The notes: a model not told the origin generated them from the sequence alone. A stretch of 64,000 nucleotides of DNA from Breviolum minutum Mf 1.05b.01 (GCA_000507305.1 DF239418.1:137769-201768); one strand, 5' to 3'; numbered from the stretch's first letter, positions 40,678 to 53,312 are shown. Numbers and translations are program-made.

Positions 40678-43600
40678 CTGCTTCAACGGAAAAATTACCA
40701 TCCTCGGCGAAGCTGAACATGACGATGGAAACCAACGAAAAAAATACTGTAACATAAATCAAGCAACATCCAACTTTATCAAACCCAAATGGATGAATGA
40801 TTTGTTTTGACATTTATTATTATGAACAAAAGTCCTTTTCAAAAAGGACATTCTCAGCATTTCCATGGTGATTTTCAGGGGCTGAACCATGTTTTCTGCA
40901 ATGTTCCACACCTTCCGGAATCATTTGGGAGAACCATCGATGGCATGGTGTTTGATCCTTTGTGATGTCCATGTTTAAGCTACCATCCTTCTTCCGTATG
41001 TTGATACTCTGGAAGTCCAAAAACTCTGCTTTAATTGCGATATATATTATATATATACACATTTATCCATGTATCTGTATATTGGTGTATATATCAAGGG
41101 CCGTTGTTTCAGGAAGGGTTTGAATCAGCCCATTTGTAGGGAAGGTGTTGCATCGCACCAGCACTAGGATCCATGGTCACGATCATTTAGGTGAAATCGA
41201 CCACTTACAAAAGGGGGTATGCTGGAGGCATACTGGAGTTCAAAGAATCCCAGCAATCTCAACCATGAAAACCATTTACAACATTTTACAACCACTTTCT
41301 GCGGACATCTCAACCATCGTTTGATCACACTGGCCAATTGGGCCCTCCCCTGCAGGTGAAGAACATGTTCAAAAAAAAGCATCAGGAAGTGTTTTTTTTC
41401 CAAACCCACCTCAAACCAAGCTGATCTTATTCTCAAACTCAAGTCATCAACTCATGTCATCAATTTTTGGCATCTCTTAATGGACTTCCCATGACCTACC
41501 GTACGGTACAACCCTCCCCCCAAAGATTTCAATTCACTCCCAAGCTGCGACGGCACAAATTCGATCAAAGGCTTTCACATTGCCATCAATTCCCTTGCCT
41601 TCCACAGCTGTGATTACAGCACCTAAGTGAAACAAGGGGCCTTCCTGGCGGCCCATGGGTTACTTGAGGTGACCATCTGTTGATCAAGTTTTGTATAACA
41701 TATAATTAAAGTCGATTTCCCCCAACCAAAGAGGAAAACTGATTCGATTTTAAAGCCACATGTTTTTGTGGACTGTCCACAAATTCCAGTTCATGGTGGT
41801 TTCAATTTCGATCCGAAACCTATGGTTCAACTTGGAGATAGTGCGCTAAACTCCCCTTAAAGGGGACGTATCCTCCCATGAAACCCAAGCACAACAGTCA
41901 AACTCTGGGAGAATGATGAGATGGCAAACATGGAATGAAATGTTTAACCCAAGACTCCACAAGTGTTCTTCTCCGACACTGGGCACTGACTCTTTTTCAA
42001 GCTTACTTCGATACGTCGTGGACGTTGAATCAACAGCTCCATCGAGTCATTCTCACACCTTGGATTGAGAAAGATGGGGCTGGGCGAGGGACCCTTGCAA
42101 AAAAAACCTCAGGGTTGGTAACAAAATGCCTTTTTAGCATAGACGTCTGGTAAGTGAATCGAATGTTCTGCACACTTTGATACGAAAGATGCATACCTTT
42201 TGAGCCGAACCTTTGAAGAACAAGTTCATATTTCATGAAGTAAAGCTTGGTCATTCAAAAAACTGAGTGGTGTGTACATACGATACTAAAACACGGTACG
42301 TGTGCATATACGATTGACCATCATTATACATAGTATCCTTTCAACTTTCAACGGAAGCAAACGGATGTGAAGGCTGTCCCAACGGAAGCAATTCGAGTTC
42401 TACTGGTGATTCTGAACCTTTTTTTACCCATCTGAAAGTTAACATGATACAATATAGATACCCAAAATGGCATAAAATGGCCATATTTGAAAGGAGATAC
42501 ATGTTATATTGCTACATCCATACTTCTGTGAATTCTATGGTTCCAACATGTCCAAACCTCACATACGCCACAAACCCAGTGGAATGGAATTTTCACCACG
42601 TCCAGCCGGTCTGCCAGTAAAAAAGTGATTCTTTTACCTGGAATTCCGGGCCGCAACCTGTCCTGATGGCAGGGGTTCCTTTTCAATTGCATCCTATCCA
42701 AGTCAAAACCTTCCCAGCAGCTCCGGGCGGCATTCTGGTATCTGGCCAAGGATGCCAAGGCACATCATTTTCGCCAAAACAGACGCTTTGCAGCTGACAG
42801 CATTCACTTTCAAAATACGGTCAAAGGGCATCACATCTTTCATGGCACCATCAGATTGCACTTTACGAACGATGCAGTAGTCCGGAAAGAGAGTTTCCTT
42901 GGAACAGGAACTTGATGGTCAAAACCCGCACCGGAACATGAACTTCCTTGAGACCATACAATTGTTTCTGTTTCAAGACAGTGAAAGAATGAAACTGGCA
43001 ATCCAAACTGGGCAAATATCAGCAACCCAAAGTTTTGCCAATGGCTTATGCCGTTATGCCACGCCTTGGGTTGGTTTTCTCATGAGACTCACGTGTGTCA
43101 AAACTTTTGTTGACAGCCATGTTCTTAGATTTTTCCATCTTCAATATTCAAACCACCATTTAATTTATAGGTGGTTCCAAAAAAAAAAGACTTTCCCGGA
43201 ACCACTTAGATTCTACCTGCATCACTCCAAGTGATGGCAGCAGTAAAAGGTCCAGGGGTTCTCAACCGGCGCCAGCCGAGCTTCCAGAGTGCAACCGAGT
43301 TTGCCATCTTTCTTTTTGACATTCACACTAAACCTGCTCGGACAAGTTGAGGATTTTTTTCATGAATTTCATCCACAAAAATGCTATCAGTTGCGACTGA
43401 TGGTGGTGTTGTTTGTTGGTTCTTTTTTTGGTCAAACACTTCTTTAGTTGATACCTGCTTGTTGAATATTGATGTCAGCTACATTGGCTTGACACTACAT
43501 ACCAAAACACTTGGACATTGAGTCACATCAACATGTGATTCACGTTTTGCCCCACATGCAACAAGGCCATATTGAGGTTCCAGACTCGAACCAACCAGTT

Positions 43601-46528
43601 GGAGGAATCTTCTCCTGCCATCCCAGGATGTCGTCAATAATATTTTTATATATGCAATAGCTTAAACAAAACAGTTGGAAAAGGAATCATATCTACAAAC
43701 TACGAACTATATACCGTATGTTGGGGTTCTATGTCAGTTTTCGGGGGTTTAATCAGTAGATCCAAACATATTGAAGACATCATAAGCCACATTGCGTTTC
43801 TGTTCTCTCCTTGCTTTCTTCTGGTGGCGTGGACACCGGAACCAAATCTTCTTTCTTCTTGGGCTCTACCTCACACATAGAAGGATCAAAAGCTTACATG
43901 ACATATATAGTATAGGGATGTTCAACAGGGTTCTGTGGTGTATTGTTGTTTTAGGGACTACCAAGGGACTACCTTTTCATCCGCTGCAGCTGGTCAGCTA
44001 TCTGTGTGAATACTGAGGAGAATCACAGCATCGACCCTTTGTCGAAGACAGTGGTCTATACCCCTGCGGGAACTAACATATATATATATATATATCTATA
44101 TAGATAAATCATATCCCATCCCAAGGCACTTTGGAAGTAAATGATTTTTCCTTTTCCCAAGGTGGGATATGTTAGTTCCCTGGCGGGTATATCTATAGTT
44201 GCTGAAATCGAATTGTATATCATCTACACCAAACTTGACATGCATGAAACATCACAATTATGTAGGAGTATGCCCAGTCAAAAAAAAACTCCCGATTTCA
44301 ATCAATTTCAAGGGTAGAGTCGGCTATGAAATTAGCACAGTGACAACAGAGTTTGATCAGATCCTTGGCCATGGACTGCTTTTTCCCTCTGTGAACCTCC
44401 CCCTCTTGGCGGGAGAAACCATGGCATAATAATGTTAATAATGGATGTACATTATTCGAAGTACTTAAACTCGACTTCTACTGTAGTAACAGAATTGGGA
44501 CATCCGTGTGTACTATTGCTACTGCAATGATCTGCACTTCTTGGGATGGGGTGTAAAGCAGAATGATGCGAGAATATGCCGGATATCAGTGAAGTACAGT
44601 CAAAGTTCTCCAAGTGGCTGAAACTGACGCACTCCTATACATGAGCCGTGCCAAAGACATGTATATAGTCATCCAAACTCATCCAGAATGATGCAAATGA
44701 TATCCGAATGATCACGCACGGACATCAACCAAACATGACAAGTGCCCCCCGCTTTGAAAGAACGCAAGGCATGTCAACTGCGAGTCTGGAAAACCTTGTT
44801 GCAGCTGCTACTGCTACTTATTGTAGTGTTCCCTTCATTTGCAGAAGTCAGAATATCATCCAAAAACCAAGTACAGTGAAAGACTTGTTTGAAAAAAACA
44901 ACCACCCAATGCTCTTCCATCGCCAGTACAAATCATCATTTATATCATGATCATCTATATATATATAGGTGCGCATGTCTGCTTCTCACAGTTGGCGCAA
45001 TCTCCAGCTGTCAAACAGGCCTCTTTCAAAGCCACTCCTTTCATTCCGTCTGTGCCAGCAGGCTCTTTCATAGCCGGCAACTCAATTTCCTGCACGGCAA
45101 TCGGTGGTACATGAGATGGTGTTGACATCCTCCTACATCCTCTAACCCACTCTGATTTCATAGAGCTATTAGACTCTGAAGCTCCTTAGCTTCCATAAAA
45201 AGGTTGCAAATTTGTAGCATCCCCCAATCATAGCTGTTGTAATGATGGGAATCTCTGGTCGTTTTAAAAGGCCAGAGATACCATGAGATCAGCAATGACT
45301 TGCCTGGGAGGGATTTCAACTTTTCAGAAATCTGGCTTCAAAAGGGCAAATTGAAACTGGCCTCACTCTCATCCCTGTGTAATATCCTTACCTATAGTCA
45401 TACGTTATACGTATGCATATTGACAAATTATTGATTATACGGATTTTACGTGCATTATTGGCCCGTCACCTCCCCTTAACAGGCAAACTCTCTGCAGTAA
45501 GGATTGATAGTTTCCACTAATTCATTGATGATTGCGGGACTATTGTACTGAGAGGACGCTGCAATCCATCAATAAATATATTCCACCAATGGCTGTTACC
45601 CTTTTTCCACCAAGGGTTGGCCCAATTGTCCGTTTCTAACTTAACTGACATGTCCCAAATCCGAGTTGAAAAAGGTGATCTACAAGTCCTGAGCAAAACC
45701 ACTTGCTGGACCGCCCTCCGCTTCACCCAGCGGTGACACCAGTTGCTGCGACTCATCACCGGGCACATGGCAACACGAACACCACATGGCTCTCGATATT
45801 TTCGGGTGAAACCAACGAGCTAGAACCCGGAGAAAAGGAACGCGTCGGCTCCCGGGTCTGTGACGTTGAAAAAGCTGCGGAAACGCGCAGCGGGTTTCTA
45901 CGTGTCAAAGGGTGATACTAAAGTGATTCAAATGTGATAAAGTGAGCGTTTTAGAAACATTCGAAAGTTGGAAATGACCTGCAGCAAAACTGGGCCATAA
46001 GAATTTTCAATGAATTTTGCATATTACTTTGATCTTTTTGCGCTCATTCCCATGTGCCTGACGAAAAGAAATCCTCAACTTTCACCGCGGCTCCTGTGGA
46101 GGCTCCAACCATTTTTTTGGGCGCATGACCATCCTGCTCCACCTGTCTTTGTTGTCAAATCATTCTCCAAACGGTATATGTGACTGATTTACACAAAGCA
46201 TAGGCAAATAGAATATTGACAACCGAAATCATTCAATCATCAACATGGAGCGATATAATCTTCTACATCAATTCTTTATCATTCAATCATATTTTTTGGT
46301 TATTTTTGGTCCATTAAACCACCCAAGCATTGGCCAATCATCACGCAATCTGGTTTCACTCCAAACATCATATCCCCATCACCCCCCAAACAGCTCCAGC
46401 TTCACGCAGCTCATGGATTCTTTGAAGGCCAAGACTTGATGGTAGCCCACCATGGACCAGGAGAACGCCTCACCGTTGCGGACCATCTGTATCCATCTGT
46501 GGTTGGTTTTCTGAAAACCGACTGTTTC
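40623..46528 (-). CDS. PDZ-like domain gene (span of exons)
   Basis: Exons matching different thirds of a PDZ fold recur. First strand: 'FSVNVKKKDGKLGCTL' (43267-43333) and 'SINIRKKDGSLNMDI' (40958-41025). Core: 'CIVRKVQSDGAMKDV' with 'FDRILKVN' (42781-42897) and 'AVITAVEGKGIDGNVKAFDR' (41552-41622). Last helix and strand: 'AQLASVIKRW..VVVK' (41264-41349), 'DLRTALDSTKTPTVTMTL' (40623-40677), 'VLAFKESMSCVKLEL' (46383-46528). PDZ domains bind C-terminal peptides or lipids in signalling scaffolds. The carboxylate-binding GLGF loop is not canonical (KLGCTL). The exons may belong to the same gene as the phosphatase just downstream; this cannot be decided here. Confidence 0.5.
40958..41025 (-). CDS. 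PDZ-like N-terminal exon
   Basis: Reads 'EFLDFQSINIRKKDGSLNMD' and ends ACAAAG with a GA donor. Same KKDGxL turn as the exon at 43267. Confidence 0.5.
41264..41349 (-). CDS. PDZ-like C-terminal exon
   Basis: Reads 'GRAQLASVIKRWLRCPQKVV' and 'VKCCK'. Acceptor GCAG|GGG, donor ATG|GTTGAG. Confidence 0.45.
41552..41622 (-). CDS. PDZ-like core exon
   Basis: Reads 'AVITAVEGKGIDGNVKAFDR' then 'ICA'. Acceptor TTAG|GT, donor GCC|GTCGCA. FDRI aligns with the core exon at 42781. Confidence 0.55.
42638..42693 (-). CDS. Short exon after PDZ core
   Basis: Reads DAIEKEPLPSGQVAARNS. Acceptor ATAG|GAT, donor CCAG|GTAAAA. Confidence 0.45.
42781..42897 (-). CDS. PDZ-like core exon
   Basis: 117 bp/39 aa, begins 'ETLFPDYCIVRKVQSDGAMK' and continues 'DVMPFDRILKVNAVSCKAS'. 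Acceptor CAAG|GAA, donor TCT|GTTTTG, phase 0. Joins in phase to the exon at 43267. V-x-x-V-x-x-D-G-x(8)-FDRILKVN is the PDZ core pattern. Confidence 0.6.
43267..43333 (-). CDS. PDZ-like N-terminal exon
   Basis: Reads 'FSVNVKKKDGKLGCTLEARL' then 'AP'. Acceptor GCAG|G, donor CCG|GTTGAG. Confidence 0.6.
43810..43869 (-). CDS. 20-residue linker exon
   Basis: 60 bp, encodes VEPKKKEDLVPVSTPPEESK. Acceptor TGAG|GTA, donor GA (AAG|GAGAGA), phase 0. Low-complexity charged linker. Confidence 0.6.
44059..44189. repeat. Foldback element, family 1, with TA expansion
   Basis: Inverted ends TACCCCTGCGGGAACTAACA / TGTTAGTTCCCTGGCGGGTA. The left arm contains a (TA)n tract of about 20 bp right after AACATA. 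The interior matches the other copies in reverse orientation. Confidence 0.8.
45021..45089 (-). CDS. Exon, unrecognised
   Basis: 69 bp/23 aa, begins 'EIELPAMKEPAGTDGMKGVA'. Acceptor GCAG|GAA, donor GC (GAG|GCCTGT), phase 0. The frame stays open beyond the donor into a Cys-rich stretch. Confidence 0.6.
46383..46528 (-). CDS. Exon with PDZ-like end
   Basis: Reads 'ETVGFQKTNHRWIQMVRNGE' and later 'VLAFKESMSCVKLELFG'. Acceptor CCAG|GAA, donor GGG|GTGATG. The longest single exon of this block. Confidence 0.55.
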
Positions 46529-47234
46529 CTGGTAAGTGATCTAAACTTCAACATCATGCATGCATCCTGCGCATTTTTTTTTGAGAAGGGCGGGGGGGAT
46601 GCCAAATTTAGGGACAAGAAGTATATACTTTGATCTGCTTAGGTCGGGAAATCTGTTGTATCTTCAACTCAACCCCCAAACCATCTGTTTCAGCAAGTTG
46701 GCACATGTATTGACAAAACATGCTCCCAGTGAACGCATGAAAATTCATTGGTTTATGTAATTTTTCTTGTCGCATTTCCAATCACATCCGCAATAATAAG
46801 TCTGAAGTCATATTCTACATACACACCGTGGGTATGCATGGAGTTAAAAAATGAATGTGTCCGAACACGAAAAACACAATCAAAGACATGATTCAAAGAC
46901 ACACAATGCATCACAATGTACACAATTAGCGTGAATACCGCCTACATACCTTCTCCTGAACACAATAAAACAAGTGACACAGCTGCCTCTGATCCCAAAC
47001 CTGATATAACATAGTGACATAGGGATGCTCTTCATCTTAAGTTGATTCCACAAATCACAAATCAACAGAATCCCAACCAGCTTGAGTTCAAGACTTTGAA
47101 ACCTAAACCATTTATCACCCTGCTAGTTCCCTATAGAACCTGAGCATTATCACCTTTGGACTTGAGTAGCTGCCATCCCCAACTACCATCAGTAAATCAG
47201 TACCTATTTCTGGGTCATGATTAAGGTAAAATCA

Positions 47235-47516
47235 TAGTAAATTGTCAGTACACGTATGTGAGTTGAATACATCAAGTTGTTCAAATCTATGAATATACAG
47301 TCCTTCTTTGGCTGGGAACATGACTTGGCAAACTACTTCCTGGACCCATGGACTCCCAACTTGGAAACCTCCAAGAACAACCACAACGGGTCGTGCTGCA
47401 AGCCAATCTGTCAATTTGGTGTTCTTCAGACCTGCAAAACCCACGCAACAAGGGGCGCCAGCTTCATGCGCAAGGCCGAAAATTTGGATGGTGGCTCGTC
47501 TTTCAAATGTGTTCAT
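47235..47516 (-). CDS. Possible exon, unrecognised
   Basis: Open for over 90 codons ('TKLTDWLAARPVVVVLGGF', 'SPWVQEVVCQVMFPAKEG'). An overlapping plus-strand frame is also open, so this is tentative. Confidence 0.3.
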
Positions 47517-48455
47517 TTTCGCTCAACAATCTGATCTGGCTTGTCTTGATAAGCAGTTTTTTGTACAGTGTGTCTTTGTCACCCAGCATTACCAAAATCA
47601 GACCTGCTGCCAGGAAACCTGCACAACCTGCTTGGAAACCAAAACACACCTCTTCAGTTCCAACGTTGGAAAGGCACGACTGAGTCGCATGCTTCCCAAA
47701 ACATCTATCTATCCCGTCCTATTGTACTGGTTGATGAACAGGGATTCCAATATCGGAGAATGACTGTTGCAATCCTCATTGAACATTGTGTTCAATAAAT
47801 CCCCCTATGTCAACATTAGTTTTCATAGAATAAATTGCTTTCCTACGAAATTCATGATTACGAGGACATTTCGAGGGATCCCTAATAACCAGTTTTTCCA
47901 CGAACAACTGGTGCTGACAGCACCTGTGACAGCGAGACTCTGCCAGTGCAACAGCTGCTCTTGAAAACGACTAGAGAGGCTGTGGTTGAAACGGAAGGGA
48001 GGCCAGTCCTCAGCTGAAGATATGAACCAAACCGGCTTGTCGGACTTTCAGTGGCTGCACTGCACACATACAAAACCATTATATATACATATCTATTATA
48101 TATATATATAATTATATGAATACATATTAGATCAGTACATGCTGCAACATATTCGAATCAATGTCATTCCAACTTACAATCAATCACATACAAATATGAT
48201 TTTAACTCTTGTGAATAAGATTGAAACGTGTGACTTAAAAAGGGGTGCATGATCCGGGTGAGGCATATCCAAATTATATATGATCATATCAAATAAATAC
48301 TAGCTCCATTTCAATACCATAAACTTCTGCCTCCAAAGCACCTCTAGTCCAACATCATCCAACATCCATAGAATGGGGACCTATGACCTGCCCTTCTCGC
48401 GTCCCTAAGGCCTTCAAATTTTCTGGGTAGTAACGGTATAACATGGACTGCCTGC

Positions 48456-48552
48456 CTCTAATTGTAACAGGAAACCACTCAGGAAACATCAAGACATCAA
48501 CGATGACTCCCTGCAGTTGTCTGACGAAATCAGCGCCTTCATATGCCACTTC
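48456..48552 (-). CDS. Exon, unrecognised
   Basis: Reads 'EVAYEGADFVRQLQGVIVDV' and 'LMFPEWFPVTIR'. Acceptor CCAG|GAA, donor GC (AGAG|GCAGGC). Confidence 0.6.
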
Positions 48553-49219
48553 CTGGTCATTCTGGTCGATGGTCCACGGGAAGCACATGAAAAATCAGCC
48601 GAGAATCCAAGATGGTGTTGCTTCTTTGGCCTTTCAACATGACCTGGGAATTGCAATCAACACATCATTTTTAAAGAGGACAGCATATTCATATATTCAT
48701 GTCATGTCATGTACTAATGCTCTACAAGCTCCCAATTGGTCCCAAATGGTCCAAAAGATCTAAGCTATAGTTCATGGTGCCTGGTGCAACTCTTCTGAAA
48801 CCCCGACCACAGATTTCCTCACCGTCGCATGTTTTGACAAAAAATACGCTCAGCATGTGGCGGCTACATCAACCACTTTCAACCATCAACAAAGGATCTA
48901 AAGCTAGTGGAGTTTGACCTCAAAAAAGAACACGGCACCTGAAAAACATCGGCAAATCACATAACATAAAAAACATTGGCAGTTTCGACTGGAGTTGCTT
49001 ATTACCTGGGCTAGGTGGCATCTTATTTCTTCCAATGACATTGGTCCATTCTATAGGGGATCCCCAGGGTTCCCAGTTACCCTCCCCCTTGGGAGGCCTA
49101 TAAAAACATCTGATCAAACTTCACGTGTCCCTTGGTGGAACGGAAAAATGCCACTTTCCCCTTTTTCATGACAAATATGCTATCACGGGGACTGCAGATT
49201 CATAGTTCTGAGCATAGAC

Positions 49220-49303
49220 CTGTTGCAACGCTGCGAAGAAGGAAGGCATCAGCGTCCGCGCGTCATCCTTCTCGGCGTCAGGAATCCAGTTGAGATACTC
49301 CTC
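49220..49303 (-). CDS. Exon, unrecognised
   Basis: 84 bp/28 aa, begins 'EEYLNWIPDAEKDDARTLMP' and ends 'FFAALQQ'. Acceptor TGAG|GAG, donor CAG|GTCTAT, phase 0. Confidence 0.65.
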
Positions 49304-49390
49304 CTCAGAGACTAAGATCTGACACTTCAAATTACCTCCCAATCAAAACATCTTTGCAGCATACATACTGTATATCGAATTACACATGCT

Positions 49391-49497
49391 GTTGATGGAA
49401 GAAATCCTGCACCAGTTGATGTGGTAGATATCCCATGATTCATAGGGTTGTATACATCCCAGATCATCCCATGTGGTGCAGGATTTCTTCCATCAAC
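49391..49497. repeat. Foldback element, family 5, perfect ends
   Basis: 107 bp flanked by exact 24 bp inverted repeats beginning GTTGATGGAAGAAATCCTGC. A diverged relative (GAAATCCCGCACCAGTTGA) occurs near 10845. Confidence 0.8.
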
Positions 49498-49566
49498 ATT
49501 ATCATCAATTATCGTATATCATCTTATATATCAAAATAAAACCCAACAAGTGTATTGCCGCCGTAC

Positions 49567-49686
49567 CTTCTACTGCCGTTCTTAATGTCGCAATCAATGT
49601 GTGATGTAGCCAGCAGCTAGCTTCTTTTTTGTTTGGGCCTTCTGACTCTTCTGGCAGCTCTTGAAACGTTCCATCAGTTGTGGCAT
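49567..49686 (-). CDS. Exon, unrecognised
   Basis: Reads 'GTFQELPEESEGPNKKEASC' and 'WLHHTLIATLRTAVE'. Acceptor GAAG|AT, donor GAAG|GTACGG. Confidence 0.55.
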
Positions 49687-50051
49687 CTTCCATGCCCCCG
49701 GCAACTTACCCTTTCCAACCACGCACTATACAAACATTCAGGTGGACACTGTTGCATTGGGGTGTCAGTCATCAGTCTTTTGGTCAGAAAATCACCACAA
49801 CATTTCCTGACAAAGCTCTCTCTCTCTCTCTGTTGGGTTTGGCTCATAGCATGTGACATACATGCTAGTTCTTGGAAGCTCCACAAAAGAATGCCCCAAC
49901 ATTTAGATATAAACAAATTCTCACATACAGCAAGTACATGTAATTACATCCCTTTTGTCTGAACTGCTACAGTGCAAATATGTATCTAGATACATATGTA
50001 AACATATTAAAGTTACATAAGCATTTTGACATGGCGCTAACACACCTTAAC

Positions 50052-50147
50052 AGCTCTTAAACCCAGGTTCCGGGTGCACAAAGGCATAGGAAAAATCCTT
50101 CACTGCCGCACCCATAAACAACGTAGCACCCTCCGGCAGCATGGCAT
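50052..50147 (-). CDS. Exon, unrecognised
   Basis: Reads 'AMLPEGATLFMGAAVKDFSY' and 'AFVHPEPGFKSC'. Acceptor GCAG|AT. An internal AAG|GA could be an alternative donor. Confidence 0.55.
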
Positions 50148-50174
50148 CTGCTAAGGTATACAGGTCATGGTTAC

Positions 50175-50229
50175 CTCAGCGGCAGGGTCCATGGTAAGGG
50201 CATATAGCCGTGGTGTTTTGTGGGACACT
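50175..50229 (-). CDS. Exon, unrecognised
   Basis: Reads 'VSHKTPRLYALTMDPAAE', donor GAG|GTAACC. Confidence 0.55.
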
Positions 50230-50417
50230 CTCATGATGGTAAAAGGAAACGGCAATGCACCGGGAAGGCGAAGGTTTTTTTTAAAACAAACAATGGATAT
50301 ATGGACAGAAATGTAGAAATTGCACATGTATTTTCCAACTTGAATTATGACACATGAATCAATGAAGCATTCTCTACAACCACTTTTGGCAGATAAGTGA
50401 CCCATCATTGCCACGAC

Positions 50418-50464
50418 CTTCTGGGGAAAACTCACTGTCAAATTGCGCACGAATTCCTGGGGAA
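50418..50464 (-). CDS. Exon, unrecognised
   Basis: Reads 'PQEFVRNLTVSFPQK'. Acceptor TTCAG|TT, donor AAG|GTCGTG. Confidence 0.5.
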
Positions 50465-50682
50465 CTGAACAGCTTGCCTTACACCAACAACATATCAGCA
50501 AACCATGTAGTTCATCCCATGTTTTGAAACAAACTTGTTAAGTTCTGGCCGCTACACAAAAAAAATAAACACCAAAAACAAGTTAAGTTCTGCAAACACA
50601 TCACCACATACTCAGACTTGCAAAATTTAATGCACCACAAAAGTTCTGTTTAGAGACTTGCTAAACTTCAAAAGCCCTTTGC

Positions 50683-50757
50683 CACTGCTCCTAGTCCTAA
50701 TGCTTCAGAACCAGCCCAAGGATCCAAAACTTGACGTCCAAAAGGCCCGCGATCCAC
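50683..50757 (-). CDS. 25-residue exon, unrecognised
   Basis: 75 bp, begins 'VDRGPFGRQVLDPWAGSEAL'. Acceptor ACAG|GTG, donor GC (GTG|GCAAAG), phase 0. Confidence 0.6.
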
Positions 50758-50945
50758 CTGTTGTGAAAACATAGGTGCCAGGGTGTGGATGCAATATGCC
50801 CAAATATGCTCCGCTGATTGGGTAATGCTTACATCTTACGTGAGGGTACTATGATTGTCAGAAAGGACGTTTGGTCACAAACAAATTTATATATATATAT
50901 ACACAATAAAATCATATGATTATTGTTAAATGGATGATTCGAAGG

Positions 50946-51075
50946 CGCTTATTGACTGTCTTGGCACTCTTCCAAACAACTGCATGGTTGTGGATGTCCA
51001 CAAATACCTCACGAATCCTCACCATACCGATGTCATCCATGACACCGAAATCAATGCAAAAAAATACATCTTTGA
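50946..51075 (-). CDS. Exon, unrecognised
   Basis: Reads 'GVMDDIGMVRIREVFVDIHN' and 'VVWKSAKTVNKRLR'. Composition is convincing; edges are approximate, with an internal GAG|GTATTT. Confidence 0.5.
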
Positions 51076-51948
51076 AATACCCAAGGGACGTAATCACCCA
51101 TGAAGACCAATGCTGCATTGTCTGCTCCGATCCATTTCCAAGAAGACAAATCCACCATGTTACTCCTGCAGCAACGCAAAAAGAAGACTTATTGATTCAT
51201 ACAACAATCAATGATTGAAACCACAACGAAGCCAACCCAGGATTTAAAACACACACACACACGGTCGACAAAATCATCAACAATTTCATCAATCAAACAA
51301 TCCTTAAATCGAGGAATGAATGAGTAGGTGACTATGTTTGATACTATATATGTAATGTTTTCTTTAGTTTCTGAGACTGCCATGCTTGCAACCCACCAGG
51401 ACTGGTCTGGAGACAGCGGTGTTCCTAATCTCGAAGAGGAAACATGGAACATCCATCCATGGAACATCTACTTAATCAATGGTAAACCTCGGAAGCTGCC
51501 AAAGGATCTCGGACTCGCCATGGCGATTGCTTGCTGCACCCTCATCTGCCATGGGCTGAGCAGAATATACGCAAATATCGTTCTCAACATTCAATAACGA
51601 GACGCTGTTGTTGCCACGACTAAAAAGGGAAAAACAACCAGTTTTATTCTCTTTCTTTGGATCTTTTGTTGGCCTCTTCTTGTTGATTGGTGAGGGATGG
51701 GGGATACAAAATTCACACAACACTGAGCAGCTCCTGTAGACCCATTGCTTGGCACAATGGATATCTGCATGTAAGTCACCGATGATGAACATCTCCTGGG
51801 CATCATTTTTGTTGTGAGTGAAAAATTGGAGGTTTGGAGCCTAAAAAAAGCCTTAGGGCCCCTAAAACCAAGGAGGATTCCCACCTTTTTTGCTATAAAC
51901 AAAAAGCTTTGGATTTCAGATCTTCAACTGAAAAAAAACCTCCCATTC

Positions 51949-52050
51949 TCAGAGGCTCCGTGCCTCTGTTTTGGCGAAGTTGCTGGGATTCCAGGAAGTA
52001 GCACCTTCAACATAGCTCAACCCAAAAGGATCAGGTTCAAATGATCTGGG
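51949..52050 (-). CDS. Exon, possibly terminal
   Basis: Reads 'EPDPFGLSYVEGATSWNPSN' and 'FAKTEARSL' before TGA at 51949-51951. Confidence 0.45.
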   Translation of the reverse strand, partial: PRSFEPDPFGLSYVEGATSWNPSNFAKTEARSL

Positions 52051-53312
52051 GCTCTTTTAAGAGCTTCTAGTTAACTGGAAATTGCATCATGCCGAGCTCT
52101 AATTGTTCTCTAAATGTGGCTGGATGTATAGAAATATAAAACACTTTGGATTGTAACAAGCCACGCTTAGTGTGGCAGCACCAATTTCAACTGAGGGTTT
52201 GACAACTAACATCCACCAAAAACATGTCTGTTTCACCTGAAGCGAATTTCTTTGCCTTCATAGTTTTAGTGTAGCCCTTTCAGCACCTTCCCGGAAGGCA
52301 TAGAAAATGATCCATGTCAACAGGTGGTTGGGTCTCATCATCTCATCTGTTGCACGCCCATGTCATCACTGCACCATGCAGTGAAGGCCAGTGGCCAGTG
52401 GAGTGAGTGATTTGCAAGTAGATACGGGTTCAGGCCATGAGGCAGTATAGGGACAACCAAGGGATGTTGTTTTTTTGATGTTTTTTGTACTTGCTCATGG
52501 AAAATCATGCGCCATGCGCTCCAAGAAATTGGACAGTATGTCAACAAGTTACTGATATATTTACAATCACATATTATGCTAATATGCAGTATATTATGCA
52601 AACAAATGTGAATGCATGATAGGTGCTTATGTATGCAGAACGTGTCTCGTCCCACAAACAAGTGCATCCAGTATTGAACATGATGTTCGTGTGGGGTCCT
52701 CTGCAAAAGGCAGGGGTAATTGCGCCCAAAATTTGTGTAATTGTGCCCAAAACAGCTGCAAAAGGCAGGGGTCATGCCATTGGACACTCGTTTCCTCTCC
52801 TTGCAGTTGATGCTGTCCTCAATAGTTTTTGATGTTCAACACCTTCCCGACTTGCATGACAATCATATCAATCATCATGGTCCTTACTGTCATCAAAACA
52901 CATCATGTTGTTTTTTGTCGTTTGAGTCCGGTGTCGTTGTTTTTGAAAACATCCAAGTCTTAAAGAAAAACATGGCTATGTTGAACGTAGTGACACTGCG
53001 GCAAAGGGTATGCAAAACATCGGCAAATATGTGACTATACGAATACATATGTTACATATGTATAATATACATGTTTCACGTTTAATGTTCTGTTTATATA
53101 GTGTAATTAGATTCAGACACAGTGTGAACATGTGCATACACATGCAAATATCAATAAAACATAACATTATACACTTGACTCAAGTGTCTCCTCTGGATGT
53201 TACTTCCCTGGTGAACCCTCACAAATAGTCTTGATATGTCTTTGTCACAGCTCATCCAACGTCCAATTCTCCATGGAGTCAAACTTTTGGACTTGACAAA
53301 GGGAACTGAAAA

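Noticed and set aside
47308..47763. 151-codon plus-strand ORF
   Set aside because: Opposite to all supported exons, overlaps a minus-strand frame, no recognisable motif.
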